Source: JAEZHK01 sp040768845 (GTDB lineage Bacteria > Bacillota > Clostridia > Christensenellales > Aristaeellaceae). Taken from it: a stretch of DNA of 64,000 nt. A program made the translations under genes and the position numbers. Positions 33,932 through 42,068 of this stretch are shown one piece after another. The DNA lies in NCBI GenBank assembly GCA_040768845.1, contig JAXGME010000005.1:186001-250000 (forward strand), in the 5' to 3' direction. A model generated the notes under the pieces. The model had not been told where the DNA came from and made no database searches. It worked only from the letters and a program-made list of their open reading frames with translations. Each line of letters begins with the position of its first letter. Within the stretch, counting starts at the first letter, position 1.

Positions 33932-34942
33932 ATGACGATGCTGAGCCGCATTCGGGAGTTCCGCTTCAAACGGGAGCTGTTCTGGCTGTCCGCCGCGCAG
34001 CTGACCCTGCCGATCCTGTCCCTGTGCGCGGCGCTGGCCTTTCCGGAAAGGCGCGCGCTTCTGTACGGGCTTTTGGCGCTGGGGGTGGCGGCGCAGATCG
34101 TGTGGCTGGCCTCCCTCTACGCCATCGCCATACGCCCCCTGTACCGCGCGCTGCTCGAAGCGGAGCAGAAGGACCCCAAGTTTCCCTTTGCGCCCAGCCT
34201 TTTCGCCCTCGCGCGGCACGTGCTGGAGTATTACGCGGGCGCGAAGGAGGGGGAGTACGCCACGCTGCTGTTGCAAAAGCAGGCGGAGATCGCCGCGCTC
34301 CAGAGCCAGATCAACCCCCACTTTCTGCACAATACCCTCGATTCCATCCGCGGGCTGGCCATGGAGGAAAACGCCCACCAGACCTGCGACATGGTGGGCT
34401 CCCTCTCCCGGTTCTTGCGCTACACCATCGGCCAGAAGAGCGACATGATCAGCCTCAACCAGGAGCTGGACAGCGTCAAGAACTACATGAACATCCAGCG
34501 GTACCGCTTTGCCGACCGGTTTTCGCTGAAGGTCTCCATCGAGCCGGAGGACCAGCAGTTTCTGCACTACTGCATCCCCAAGCTCACCCTGCAGCCGCTG
34601 ATTGAAAACGCCATCTACCACGGCCTGGATTCCATCGCCTCCGGCGGGCTGATCGAAATCTCCTGCACGGTCACCCCCACCAGGCTGATCCTCATGGTGT
34701 CCGACAACGGCGTGGGCATTCCGGCCGACGCGCTGGCCGCCATCAACGCCCGCCTCCGGGAGGGCATCAACCGCCGGGAGGGGCCCGAGCAGGTGGCCAG
34801 CGGCGTGGCGCTCTACAACGTCAACGCCCGCATCAAGCTGGTGTACGGCGAGCGGTACGGCCTGACGCTGTACAGCCTTCCCAACGTGGGAACCCAGGTG
34901 GAAATCGCGCTTCCGCTCCGGGAGGGCATGCATGAAATATGA
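33932..34942 (+). CDS. YesM/LytS-type histidine kinase with minimal membrane module
   Basis: A 336-residue kinase. Two membrane helices (about 17-37 and 43-66) are joined by only a few residues, so there is no extracytoplasmic sensor domain, unlike ordinary YesM kinases, which carry a ~250-residue outer domain. A coiled segment (ATLLLQKQAEIAALQSQ) leads to the phospho-acceptor motif QINPHFLHNTLDSIR. The ATPase domain has LTLQPLIENAIYHGL (N box) and DNGVGIPAD (G1). It is nested between the regulator (4 bases) and the pseudo-ATPase (11-base overlap). Sensing therefore probably comes from a partner protein. Confidence 0.9.
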   Translation: MTMLSRIREFRFKRELFWLSAAQLTLPILSLCAALAFPERRALLYGLLALGVAAQIVWLASLYAIAIRPLYRALLEAEQKDPKFPFAPSLFALARHVLEYYAGAKEGEYATLLLQKQAEIAALQSQINPHFLHNTLDSIRGLAMEENAHQTCDMVGSLSRFLRYTIGQKSDMISLNQELDSVKNYMNIQRYRFADRFSLKVSIEPEDQQFLHYCIPKLTLQPLIENAIYHGLDSIASGGLIEISCTVTPTRLILMVSDNGVGIPADALAAINARLREGINRREGPEQVASGVALYNVNARIKLVYGERYGLTLYSLPNVGTQVEIALPLREGMHEI

Positions 34943-36371
34943 GGTCATCCGCCTGGACCACGTGCAGGTCCACGAGCCCACGCCCTTTTTTCTGGATGTG
35001 AGCTGCAACGTGTACCGGGGGGAAATGCTCTGCATGCTCATCCAGAACCAGATGCGCAGCCGCGCGCTGATGGGCGTGCTGTCGGGCCAGCGCGCCCATC
35101 AGGGGGGGCATCTGTACGTCGGAAACCAGGAAGTTTCGGCCCTGACGCCGGATTCGGCGCGCCGGGCGGGCATCTACTGCATCGGCCCCAGGCCGACACT
35201 GATCCCCACGCTGAGCGTGGCGGAAAACCTCTTTCTCTCCCAGAGCCTTTTTTATCCCCGGGGGATCTTCCGGCAGCGGATGATGGAGGTGGCCGCGGCC
35301 GAGTGGCTGGCGCTGGCCGGGGCGGAGGCGATCGCGCCCCGCAGCAAGGTCTGGGGGCTGGACACGGCCTGCGCGCACATCATCGAAATTGTCAAGGCCT
35401 CGGTGCAGGGGGCCCGGCTGATCGTGCTGGACAACATTCTCAAATTCTATTCGGACAATCAGCGCGGCGTGTTCCTGGCCTTTCTTCGCCGCTTCAAGGA
35501 CAGCCCGCATTTCAACGCCAGCATATGGGCCGTCAGCGACGCCTATTCCCCGTTGTGGGCGCTGGCCGACCGGGGAGCGCTGGTGCAGCACGGCCGATGC
35601 GTCGCGATCCTGCCCTCGGAAAAACTCAGCCGTGAGGTGATCTCCGGCATCACGGGGGCGATTCCCTCCAGGGGCGACAATTCGTCCGATCCCCCCGGTT
35701 GCGGGGCCGCCTCGCTCCGTCAGGCAAGCGCGGCTTCGGCCGCCTGCCTGCCGCTTCGATTAAAGGCGGGCAGCATCCAGGGCATACTGGATCAAAACCA
35801 GAGGCTGCGGTTCTGGGATCTGGCAAGCGCCCGGCATGGCCTAGCGCCCGGCGTTCAGGTGTATCTGGACGGCGTCCGCCCCGCCGGGCGGCGGGCGAAC
35901 CGCCCGCCGATATGCATCCTCAACTGCCACGAAATCTCCGATTGCATCATCGAAAGCATGGACCTTTTCCAGAATGTCATGCTGTGCATGGGGCGGCCCG
36001 TCTATGACTTTTTATGGAAGGAAAACCGCCGGATGATGGAGTTTGCCACCCAGGGCATCTTCCGGCGGTATGATCTGATGGATCTGTTCCAGAAATTCAG
36101 GGATCGCGGCCGCCTGAAGGATCTGTCCAGCAGTGAAAAATTCTTCGTTTTTCTGATGCGCTTTGTGGTGCGGGACCCGCAGGGGCTGATCATCATCGAC
36201 CCCCAGATCTGCTTTGAGGAAACCCAGTACCCGCGCTTTGTGGCGCTGATGCGCAAGGTCTGCGCCCAGGGAATCGCCCTGGCCGTCGTATCCTCCACGC
36301 ACGATATCCTGCTCTCGATTTCGCCGCGGTACGACATCATCGAGGACGGCGAACCCGCGCCGCAGAAATAG
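34932..36371 (+). CDS. RbsA-derived pseudo-ATPase linked to a two-component system
   Basis: A 479-residue protein with the whole RbsA two-domain plan but no working ATPase motif. Domain 1: at the Walker A place (36-45) it reads LIQNQMRSRA instead of GENGAGKST; at the signature it reads LDTACAHIIEIVKA where RbsA has LSxAxxQxVEIAKA; Walker B reads LIVLDN with Asn for the catalytic Glu. Domain 2: LKDLSSSEKFFVFLMRFVVRDP replaces the LSGGNQQK signature helix, and LIIIDPQICFE replaces LILDEPTRGID; the tail (GIALAVVSSTHDIL) still follows RbsA. Flanking helices that in RbsA meet the permease are kept. It overlaps the kinase gene by 11 bases. A regulatory role, docking on an RbsC-type permease and the kinase, is inferred. 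Confidence 0.82.
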   Translation: MKYEVIRLDHVQVHEPTPFFLDVSCNVYRGEMLCMLIQNQMRSRALMGVLSGQRAHQGGHLYVGNQEVSALTPDSARRAGIYCIGPRPTLIPTLSVAENLFLSQSLFYPRGIFRQRMMEVAAAEWLALAGAEAIAPRSKVWGLDTACAHIIEIVKASVQGARLIVLDNILKFYSDNQRGVFLAFLRRFKDSPHFNASIWAVSDAYSPLWALADRGALVQHGRCVAILPSEKLSREVISGITGAIPSRGDNSSDPPGCGAASLRQASAASAACLPLRLKAGSIQGILDQNQRLRFWDLASARHGLAPGVQVYLDGVRPAGRRANRPPICILNCHEISDCIIESMDLFQNVMLCMGRPVYDFLWKENRRMMEFATQGIFRRYDLMDLFQKFRDRGRLKDLSSSEKFFVFLMRFVVRDPQGLIIIDPQICFEETQYPRFVALMRKVCAQGIALAVVSSTHDILLSISPRYDIIEDGEPAPQK

Positions 36372-36398
36372 CGGGGCGCGGAGCCGCCAAAGGATGGA

Positions 36399-36644
36399 TC
36401 AGAGGCGCCCGGCGATGCCGACCGCCGCGGCGACGGCCAAAAGCACCGCCACCAGCGCCACGCCCCAGAGCGCGATTTTTTTCACTTCCTCGCTGCTTTC
36501 CGGTCTACGGAGCCCGCGAAGCTCCGAAACGTGCGGCGGCGCGCCGTTGGCCTCGAAGTCTTTGGCAAAAAATCGCCCGGCCGGGCTATCCGAAAGCGCC
36601 GGCCCGCGCTTTGCAGGGCAGCGTTTAAAAGATTGCGCCGGCCG
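36399..36644 (-). other. Unstarted reading frame resembling a worn zinc-ribbon membrane protein
   Basis: On the minus strand an open frame of about 81 codons reads KRCPAKRGPALSDSPAGRFF, then SELRGLRRPESSEEVKKIAL and one strong membrane helix (LVAVLLAVAAAVGIAGRL, stop at 36401-36399). The beginning resembles the zinc-ribbon pattern CPxCGxALxDxxxxFCxxCG with most cysteines lost. No ATG/GTG/TTG precedes the body; a GTG at 36485 would give only a 28-residue membrane peptide (36399-36485). It is either a remnant or a small peptide gene. The rest of 36372-36655 is otherwise empty. Confidence 0.3.
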
Positions 36645-36655
36645 TCAGGCCGCGG

Positions 36656-36684
36656 TTGACAGGGCGCCGCCAATGATCTATAAT
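36656..36684 (+). promoter_or_regulatory. Consensus sigma-A promoter for the CapA genes
   Basis: TTGACA (36656-36661), exactly 17 bases, TATAAT (36679-36684): both boxes are full consensus. It lies 34 bases before the TTG start at 36718, so expression is probably strong and constitutive. Confidence 0.88.
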
Positions 36685-36717
36685 TATGGTAGGAATTGTT
36701 AAGTGGAGGAGTGCGCA

Positions 36718-38970
36718 TTGAAAAACTCCTGGATTCGGAAGAGCCTGGCCCTGATGGTGCTGGCCTTTTTTGTGTTTGCCCATGGCGCGCTGGCCGAGGG
36801 CGATTCTTCGCCCGCGACCAACGCGGACAACGCGGCCATTTCCGCGCTGACCAGGACGCTGGCGCCCGGCGAGCGCTTTTCGCTCTCGGTGCAGCGGGTG
36901 TTCCCCGAAGGCGCGGCGGAACCGCTTCGGTGGACGAGCAGCAACGCCAACGTGGCCTCCGTCAGCTCGGAAGCGTCGGCCTGGCCCGCGCCGGAGATCA
37001 CCGTGACCGCCGGCAAAAACGGGACCGCCATCATTTCGCTGGTGGGCGCGCGCTCGGGAAAGACGCTGGCCAAGTGCAAGGTGACGGTGCGCACCGTCAA
37101 GATCAAGTCCATGGCGGTCAGCCCCAAGTCGCTGACCATGGCGCCCGGCCGCAGCGCCGCGCTTTCCATCAGCGTCAAGCCCACCACCGCCACCTTCCAG
37201 TCGGTGCGGTGGGTGAGCAGCGACCCCAACATCCTCAGCTTTGCCAGCGGCGCGCCGATGGGCACCCGCACCGCCGCAAAGGGTGAAAAGGTCACCGCGT
37301 ATGCCCGCGGCACGGGCAAGGTGACGGTGAGCGCCACGGCGGTGGCCGCCACCGGATCGGACCTCAAAACCACCCGCCGCACCGTGACGGTGAAGACCCT
37401 CAACGTCTCCAAGGTGACGCTGCCCAAGACCAAAACCCTCTACCTGGGCGACGCCGATCCCTCCGGCTGGAAGCTGGCGGCGACCGTCTCCCCGGCGCTG
37501 GTGGGCGAGGATTTGCTCAGCGCGGTCGTCTACGCCAGCACCAGGCCGGACGTGGCGGAAGTCGACCCCTCCACCGGCGCGCTGACGCCGAAAAAGAGCG
37601 GCGTCACCTACGTCACCGCCACCGTCGGCGGCAAAAAGAGCAACCGCTGCAAAGTGACTGTCGCCCAGAAGGCCATCAAGTCCGTGTCCGTCACCACGCC
37701 GGAGGACGCGCCGGTGGTGCTGGACCCGGGCGAAACGGCGCAGCTTAAATCGGTGGCGACCCCGTCCTACGCCTATGACCGCGGTGTGAAGTGGTTCAGT
37801 GACCGGCCCGGCGTGGCCACCGTGGACGAGGGCACCGGCCTCGTGAAGGCGGTATCCGGCGGCGCGGCCACCATCACCTGCCAGAGCAGCGCCAACCCCC
37901 GTGTGAAGGCCACCGTCAAGGTTCATGTGCGGGGCGCCGGCGTGTATGACACCGTCACCGTCACCTCCGCCGGCGACGCGGTGCTGGGCGGCGACCAGCG
38001 CAGCGGCAAGGCGGTGCAGAACCCCAAATCCTACCAGGCCTTCCGGGCAATGGTGACTTCCCTCGGCGGGGACGCCATGGTGTTTGACAAGGTCAAAGCG
38101 TATTTTGAGGGCGACACCAACTTCTCTACCCTCAACCTGGAGGGCACGCTGACCCTCAAGGACACCCGCGACAAGAAAAAGCCCTTCGTGTTCCAGGGCG
38201 ACCCCAACTACGCCCGGACCATGCTGAAAGTCGCCGGCATCGACGCGGTGAACCTGGCCAACAACCACACCTACGACGTGGGCAAGGACGGCTACAACGG
38301 CACCATCCGCGCCCTCAGCAAGCCGGATATCCGCATCCAGTACTACGGCAACGGCACCACCGCCTACGTCACGAAAAGCGGCGTCAAGGTGGCCTTCCTG
38401 GGTTACGTCTCCAAGGGCGTCTACATGAGCAAGATGCGCAGCGAGATCCGCGCCGCCGCGAAAAAGGCCGACGTGGTGGTGGTCCATTTCCACTGGACGG
38501 ACGTGGCGGAGTTCAAATACGCCAAGCCCACCAGCCGCCAGCAGTACCTGGCGCGCTACGCCATCAACAACGGCGCCGACCTGGTCACCGGCGAGCACAC
38601 CCACCGGGTGAGCGGCATCGAGCGCTACAGGGGCCGCTACATCGTCTACGATCTGGGCAACTTCGTAACCATGGCCTCGAACCCCGTCAACCAGTTCGGA
38701 CCCGACAACGAGTACGGCAAGTACGATTACGACAGCATGATCGTCCAGCAGAAATTCAACATCTGGAAAGAGGACGGCTTTGTGGAGTCCGCAGGCATTA
38801 CGATCATCCCCTGCGCCATCACATCCCAGTACGCGGAGAAGATCAACAACGCCCAGCCCACGCCCTACCCCGCGGGCAGCGCGGAATACCAGCGCGTCAT
38901 GGCCCGGGTTCGGAGCCTTTCGCCCTCTCCCGCCGCCTTTGACACCTACCCGATCAACAAAGCCCAATAG
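36718..38970 (+). CDS. Secreted CapA-family protein with bacterial Ig-like domains (first copy)
   Basis: A 750-residue protein. TTG 36718 is chosen: GGAGGAG lies 6 bases upstream and the signal peptide (to FAHGALA) starts there; a GTG at 36703 would overlap that site. Three or so Ig-like group 2 (Big_2) repeats follow (motifs such as LRWTSSNANVASVSS, VRWVSSDPNI and VKWFSDRPGVATVDEGTG). The last ~330 residues are a CapA/PgsA-type metallophosphatase-like domain: TSAGDAVLGGD, LNLEGTLT, LANNHTYDVG, VVVHFHWTD, GEHTHRVSGIE and YDLGNFV. CapA proteins act in poly-gamma-glutamate synthesis or export in Bacillus. Here the Ig array suggests a cell-surface enzyme. No other capB/C genes are nearby. Confidence 0.88.
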   Translation: MKNSWIRKSLALMVLAFFVFAHGALAEGDSSPATNADNAAISALTRTLAPGERFSLSVQRVFPEGAAEPLRWTSSNANVASVSSEASAWPAPEITVTAGKNGTAIISLVGARSGKTLAKCKVTVRTVKIKSMAVSPKSLTMAPGRSAALSISVKPTTATFQSVRWVSSDPNILSFASGAPMGTRTAAKGEKVTAYARGTGKVTVSATAVAATGSDLKTTRRTVTVKTLNVSKVTLPKTKTLYLGDADPSGWKLAATVSPALVGEDLLSAVVYASTRPDVAEVDPSTGALTPKKSGVTYVTATVGGKKSNRCKVTVAQKAIKSVSVTTPEDAPVVLDPGETAQLKSVATPSYAYDRGVKWFSDRPGVATVDEGTGLVKAVSGGAATITCQSSANPRVKATVKVHVRGAGVYDTVTVTSAGDAVLGGDQRSGKAVQNPKSYQAFRAMVTSLGGDAMVFDKVKAYFEGDTNFSTLNLEGTLTLKDTRDKKKPFVFQGDPNYARTMLKVAGIDAVNLANNHTYDVGKDGYNGTIRALSKPDIRIQYYGNGTTAYVTKSGVKVAFLGYVSKGVYMSKMRSEIRAAAKKADVVVVHFHWTDVAEFKYAKPTSRQQYLARYAINNGADLVTGEHTHRVSGIERYRGRYIVYDLGNFVTMASNPVNQFGPDNEYGKYDYDSMIVQQKFNIWKEDGFVESAGITIIPCAITSQYAEKINNAQPTPYPAGSAEYQRVMARVRSLSPSPAAFDTYPINKAQ

Positions 38971-38985
38971 ACGGAGGACAACACG

Positions 38986-41061
38986 GTGAAAAAAAGCATT
39001 CGCGCGCTGCTGGTTTTTGCGCTGGCACTGGCGCTGACGACGGGCCTGGCGCTCACCGCGGAGGCGAAAAACGCCACGCGGCTGACGGTCAGCCCGCGCA
39101 CTGTCACGATGGACTGGGGGTCCTCCACGACGCTCTCGGTGACCACATCGCCCGGAAATGCCTCCGACAGGACCCAGATTGAGTGGTCGAAGGCCGATCC
39201 GAACGACCTGATCTCCATCATCCCCACGTCCGACCCGCGCAAGGTGACCGTCACCGCCCGGGCCGGCGGCGGGGCCTACCCCTCGGGCTGGATCACCGTC
39301 ACGGCCAAGAGCACCGTGACGGGGAAGTCCAGCACCACCAAGATCTACATCAAGAAGGTCAATCTGAAAAAGATTGACGTCACCCCCTCCTCGAAGACCG
39401 TCTACCTTACCCCCTCCGCGCCCACCTATCAGATGGCCGCGCCCAAGTTTGTCCCCGCCACGGTGAGCGACAAAACCGTCACCTGGCAAAGCAGCAACGA
39501 AAACGTGGCCGTGGTGAACCCGGCCACCGGCCTGGTGACGTTTAAGGGCGAGGGCAAGGCAAAGATCTACGCCACCTCCGCCACCGGCGGCAAGAAGGAC
39601 GCCTGTACCTTCACGGTCAAGCCCGTCCGGGTCAAGAGCGTTTCCATCAGAAAAGGCGGGAGCCCCGCCACCGTGGCCTATGTGGACGAGGGCGAAACCT
39701 TTACGCTGACCGCCGCCCTCACCTCCGCCAGCGGCAGCAGGCGCCCCAGCTACGAGGGCGTCACCTGGCAAAGCAGCAATTCCTCCGTCATCGAGGCGGG
39801 CGCCTCCGGCGGGTTTGACCGCACCTTCACCTGCAAGGGCTCCGGCATCGCCACCATCACCGCCACCGCGGACACCGGCAAGTACAAAAAGACCGCCTCC
39901 TGCACCGTCTACGTGCGGGACAAAAACCCCACCCCCGTCACCATCACCGCCGTGGGCGACTGCGTGCTGGGCGGCGACCCGCGCACCTCCGGCATCACCG
40001 CCCGCTCCAGCCAGTACGCCTACCGGGCGCTGGTCAAGAAAAACGGCTATCAGTACCCCTTTGAAAAGGTTTCCGCGCTGTTTGCGAATACCGGAGCCAC
40101 CGGATACGCGAACCTCGGCATCGCCAACATCGAGGTGTGCCTCACCTCAAAGGGCGGCTCCAACCCCTCTACCAGCCGCAAATTTCTGTTCCGCGGCGAC
40201 GGGGAGAACGCCCAGGCGCTCCAGGTGGGCATCGACATCGCCAACATCGCCAACAACCACACCGCCGATTTCGGCACGACCAGCTACGCCAATACCGCCA
40301 CCAACATCAACAAGTATGGCGGCGGCGCCCTGCCCTCCGGCTACAACCGCTACAACACCAAGGCGCTGCCGGCGGTCACCGTGAAGGATGTCGGCGGCAA
40401 GAAGATCGGCTTCTACGGCGTGCAGGCCAATCAGGTGCCGGTTTCGACGCTGGTCAGCCGCGTCAGAAAGTACAAGCGGGATTATGATCTGGACATGATG
40501 GTGGTCACCATCCACTGGACGGGGCAGAGGGAGTACGTGCGCCCGGTCACCGCCACCATGAAATCCTATGCCCGCAACGCCATCAACGCGGGGGCGGATC
40601 TGGTGATCGGCCACCACCGCCACGAGATCAGCGGCATCGAAAAGTACAAGGGCAAGTACATCCTCTACGATCTGGGCAACTTCGTCACCGGCGGCGGCGG
40701 CGGTCAGTGGACCTACGCGGTGCAGATCGACTTCAAGATCTCCTCCAGCTTCACCGAAACGGCATCGAAAAGCGATGTGGACCAGATCCGCATTTACCCC
40801 GTCTGCACCACCAGCGACCCCATGCGGACGTGGAACAGCAAGAAGAAGAAGTACGAAAAGCAGAGCAACAACTGGCAGCCCGTGCCCGCGGAGGATGCCA
40901 TCGACTACATCGACAAGGACACCGGAGCCTCCGTCCCCGACACCGCCGTTTCAGACGAGGTGATCGACATCATCAACAAGTATTCGCCCACCGGCGCCGA
41001 CGGCGGCAGGTTTGTGGCGGAGAAGGGCAAAAACGTGTTTTCCTACAGCACGCTGAAGTAG
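38986..41061 (+). CDS. Secreted CapA-family protein with bacterial Ig-like domains (second copy)
   Basis: A 691-residue paralogue of the preceding protein, 15 bases downstream; GTG start with GGAGG 8 bases before. Signal peptide to LTAEA. Three Ig-like repeats (VTWQSSNENVAVVNPATG, VTWQSSNSSVIEAG) are followed by the CapA domain (TAVGDCVLGGD, ANIEVCLTS, IANNHTADFG, VVTIHWTGQRE, GHHRHEISGIEKYKGKYILYDLGNFV). The metal-binding Asp, Asn and His residues match those of the first copy, so both are probably active. It ends just before a long hairpin at 41069-41120. Confidence 0.88.
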   Translation: MKKSIRALLVFALALALTTGLALTAEAKNATRLTVSPRTVTMDWGSSTTLSVTTSPGNASDRTQIEWSKADPNDLISIIPTSDPRKVTVTARAGGGAYPSGWITVTAKSTVTGKSSTTKIYIKKVNLKKIDVTPSSKTVYLTPSAPTYQMAAPKFVPATVSDKTVTWQSSNENVAVVNPATGLVTFKGEGKAKIYATSATGGKKDACTFTVKPVRVKSVSIRKGGSPATVAYVDEGETFTLTAALTSASGSRRPSYEGVTWQSSNSSVIEAGASGGFDRTFTCKGSGIATITATADTGKYKKTASCTVYVRDKNPTPVTITAVGDCVLGGDPRTSGITARSSQYAYRALVKKNGYQYPFEKVSALFANTGATGYANLGIANIEVCLTSKGGSNPSTSRKFLFRGDGENAQALQVGIDIANIANNHTADFGTTSYANTATNINKYGGGALPSGYNRYNTKALPAVTVKDVGGKKIGFYGVQANQVPVSTLVSRVRKYKRDYDLDMMVVTIHWTGQREYVRPVTATMKSYARNAINAGADLVIGHHRHEISGIEKYKGKYILYDLGNFVTGGGGGQWTYAVQIDFKISSSFTETASKSDVDQIRIYPVCTTSDPMRTWNSKKKKYEKQSNNWQPVPAEDAIDYIDKDTGASVPDTAVSDEVIDIINKYSPTGADGGRFVAEKGKNVFSYSTLK

Positions 41062-41068
41062 ACCATTT

Positions 41069-41120
41069 GATCAAGGCGCGCGGGCCCCGTCCGATCGGAC
41101 GGGGCCCGCGCGCTTTGATC
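41069..41120. terminator. 52-base near-perfect palindrome, bidirectional terminator
   Basis: Arms of 24 bases (41069-41092 and 41097-41120) pair with a single mismatch around GATC. It separates the second CapA gene from the convergent microprotein gene, whose stop codon lies at its right edge. The U tract is short (CTTTG). Confidence 0.8.
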
Positions 41121-41293
41121 TAGCAGCAGTCGAGCACCCAGATGGTCACCCAGCGACAGCAGCAGGGGTCCCACACCTGGCGGGGTCTCCAGCAGCAGCA
41201 GTCGCTTTTGCGCCAGTCCGTCCGGCAGCAGCGGTTCCACGTCCAGTCCGAACACGGCCGGCAAGCGGGTTTCCAGCAATCAGGGCAACACAT
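41120..41293 (-). CDS. 57-residue Cys/Trp-rich microprotein, unknown
   Basis: ATG 41293 follows AAGGGGG with an 8-base gap, and the frame ends at TAG 41120-41122. Of 57 residues, 15 are Cys and 8 are Trp, with Arg and Asp filling much of the rest. Cysteines come as CC, CxxC-like and CCC groups: MCCPDCWKPACRPC at the start, SDCCCW in the middle, DPCCCRW and a final LDCC. There is no signal peptide or membrane helix. The cysteine pattern could bind metal or form disulfides; it is not a classical zinc finger or metallothionein I recognise. It is flanked on both sides by strong hairpins, so it forms a unit of its own. Confidence 0.6.
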   Translation of the reverse strand: MCCPDCWKPACRPCSDWTWNRCCRTDWRKSDCCCWRPRQVWDPCCCRWVTIWVLDCC

Positions 41294-41394
41294 GATCTCA
41301 TCCCCCTTCTTTCGCGGCTTGGATGGGTGGCGTCATAGCACCGTATGCGCCGGACACGCTTCGCGTTCTTCCGCGCGCTTTCGCGCCGCGCACC

Positions 41395-41451
41395 GAAGGG
41401 CATAAAGGCGCCCCCGCCGCAGTACGCGGCGGGGGCGCCTTTATGCCCTTC
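41395..41451. terminator. 26-base perfect hairpin after the ohr locus
   Basis: 41395-41420 pairs perfectly with 41426-41451 around loop AGTAC. It lies 6 bases from the ohr stop on the minus strand and upstream of the microprotein gene, so it insulates the two. Between 41294 and 41394 no gene or clear promoter is seen. Confidence 0.8.
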
Positions 41452-41456
41452 TTCGG

Positions 41457-41882
41457 CTATTCCGCCTTGGCGGAGACGCTGACTTCAATGTTGCCGCGGG
41501 TCGCGCGGGAATAGGGGCAGACCTGGTGCGCCTCGGCGGCCAGGCGCTCGGCGGCGGGCTGGTCCACGCCTCGGATCACGGCCAGAATGTCCACCGCCAG
41601 CTGGTAGTCTCCGGCGTCGGTGGTGCCGATGGCCACGCCGGCCTGCACCTCCGGCGCGGGCAGGTTTAGCTTGTGGACGCGGAACACGTGCTGCAGCGCG
41701 CTGCCAAAGCAGGCTGCGTAGCCCGCCGCGAACAGCTGCTCCGGGTTGAAGCCGCTCGCCTTCGCGCCGCCCATCTCCTGCGGAAGCGCCATTTCAAAGT
41801 GGATCGGGGCATTGTCCACGCGCGCCTACCCGTCGCGGCCGCCGACGGACACCGCCCGGGTCCTGTACAGGGTCTTCATCAT
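41457..41882 (-). pseudogene. ohr: Organic hydroperoxide resistance protein with an amber codon at position 19
   Basis: From ATG 41882 (after AAGGGAG) the frame reads MMKTLYRTRAVSVGGRDG, then TAG at 41828-41826, then ARVDNAPIHFEMALPQEMGG to the end at 41457. The rest is a normal Ohr/OsmC protein with both redox cysteines (AACFGSAL and QVCPYSRATRGNIEV). Ohr uses these thiols to reduce organic hydroperoxides. A single base change (for example AAG or CAG to TAG) explains the stop; no frameshift is needed. It may be a fresh nonsense mutation, a suppressed or read-through stop, or a sequencing error. A restart at GTG 41820 would lack the N-terminal strand. Confidence 0.8.
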
Positions 41883-42068
41883 ATATCAACTCCCTTTGGG
41901 GTTTATTCCCTATGCGCTATATATCCGGTTTTTCGGCGCGCCAAACGGCGCGCGCCCTGCGCCGGAATTTTTTACCGCAATTTGATCGCCGCCGAATCCG
42001 CCCCTGACCGCCGGGCGCTACAATGGGGCCGTGCGAGGAAACCCAAAGGATGAAAGGGAGGAACCATC

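Noticed and set aside
36625..39771. A 1048-codon open frame on the minus strand opposite the CapA genes
   Set aside because: It is the antisense shadow of a GC-rich coding region: no ribosome binding site, Gly/Val/His-rich low-complexity translation, and the plus strand has clear families, signal peptides and a promoter.
41120..41293. Lanthipeptide or other RiPP precursor
   Set aside because: No modification enzyme, protease or dedicated exporter is adjacent, and there is no leader/core division. The exporter at 51-54 kb is 10 kb away.
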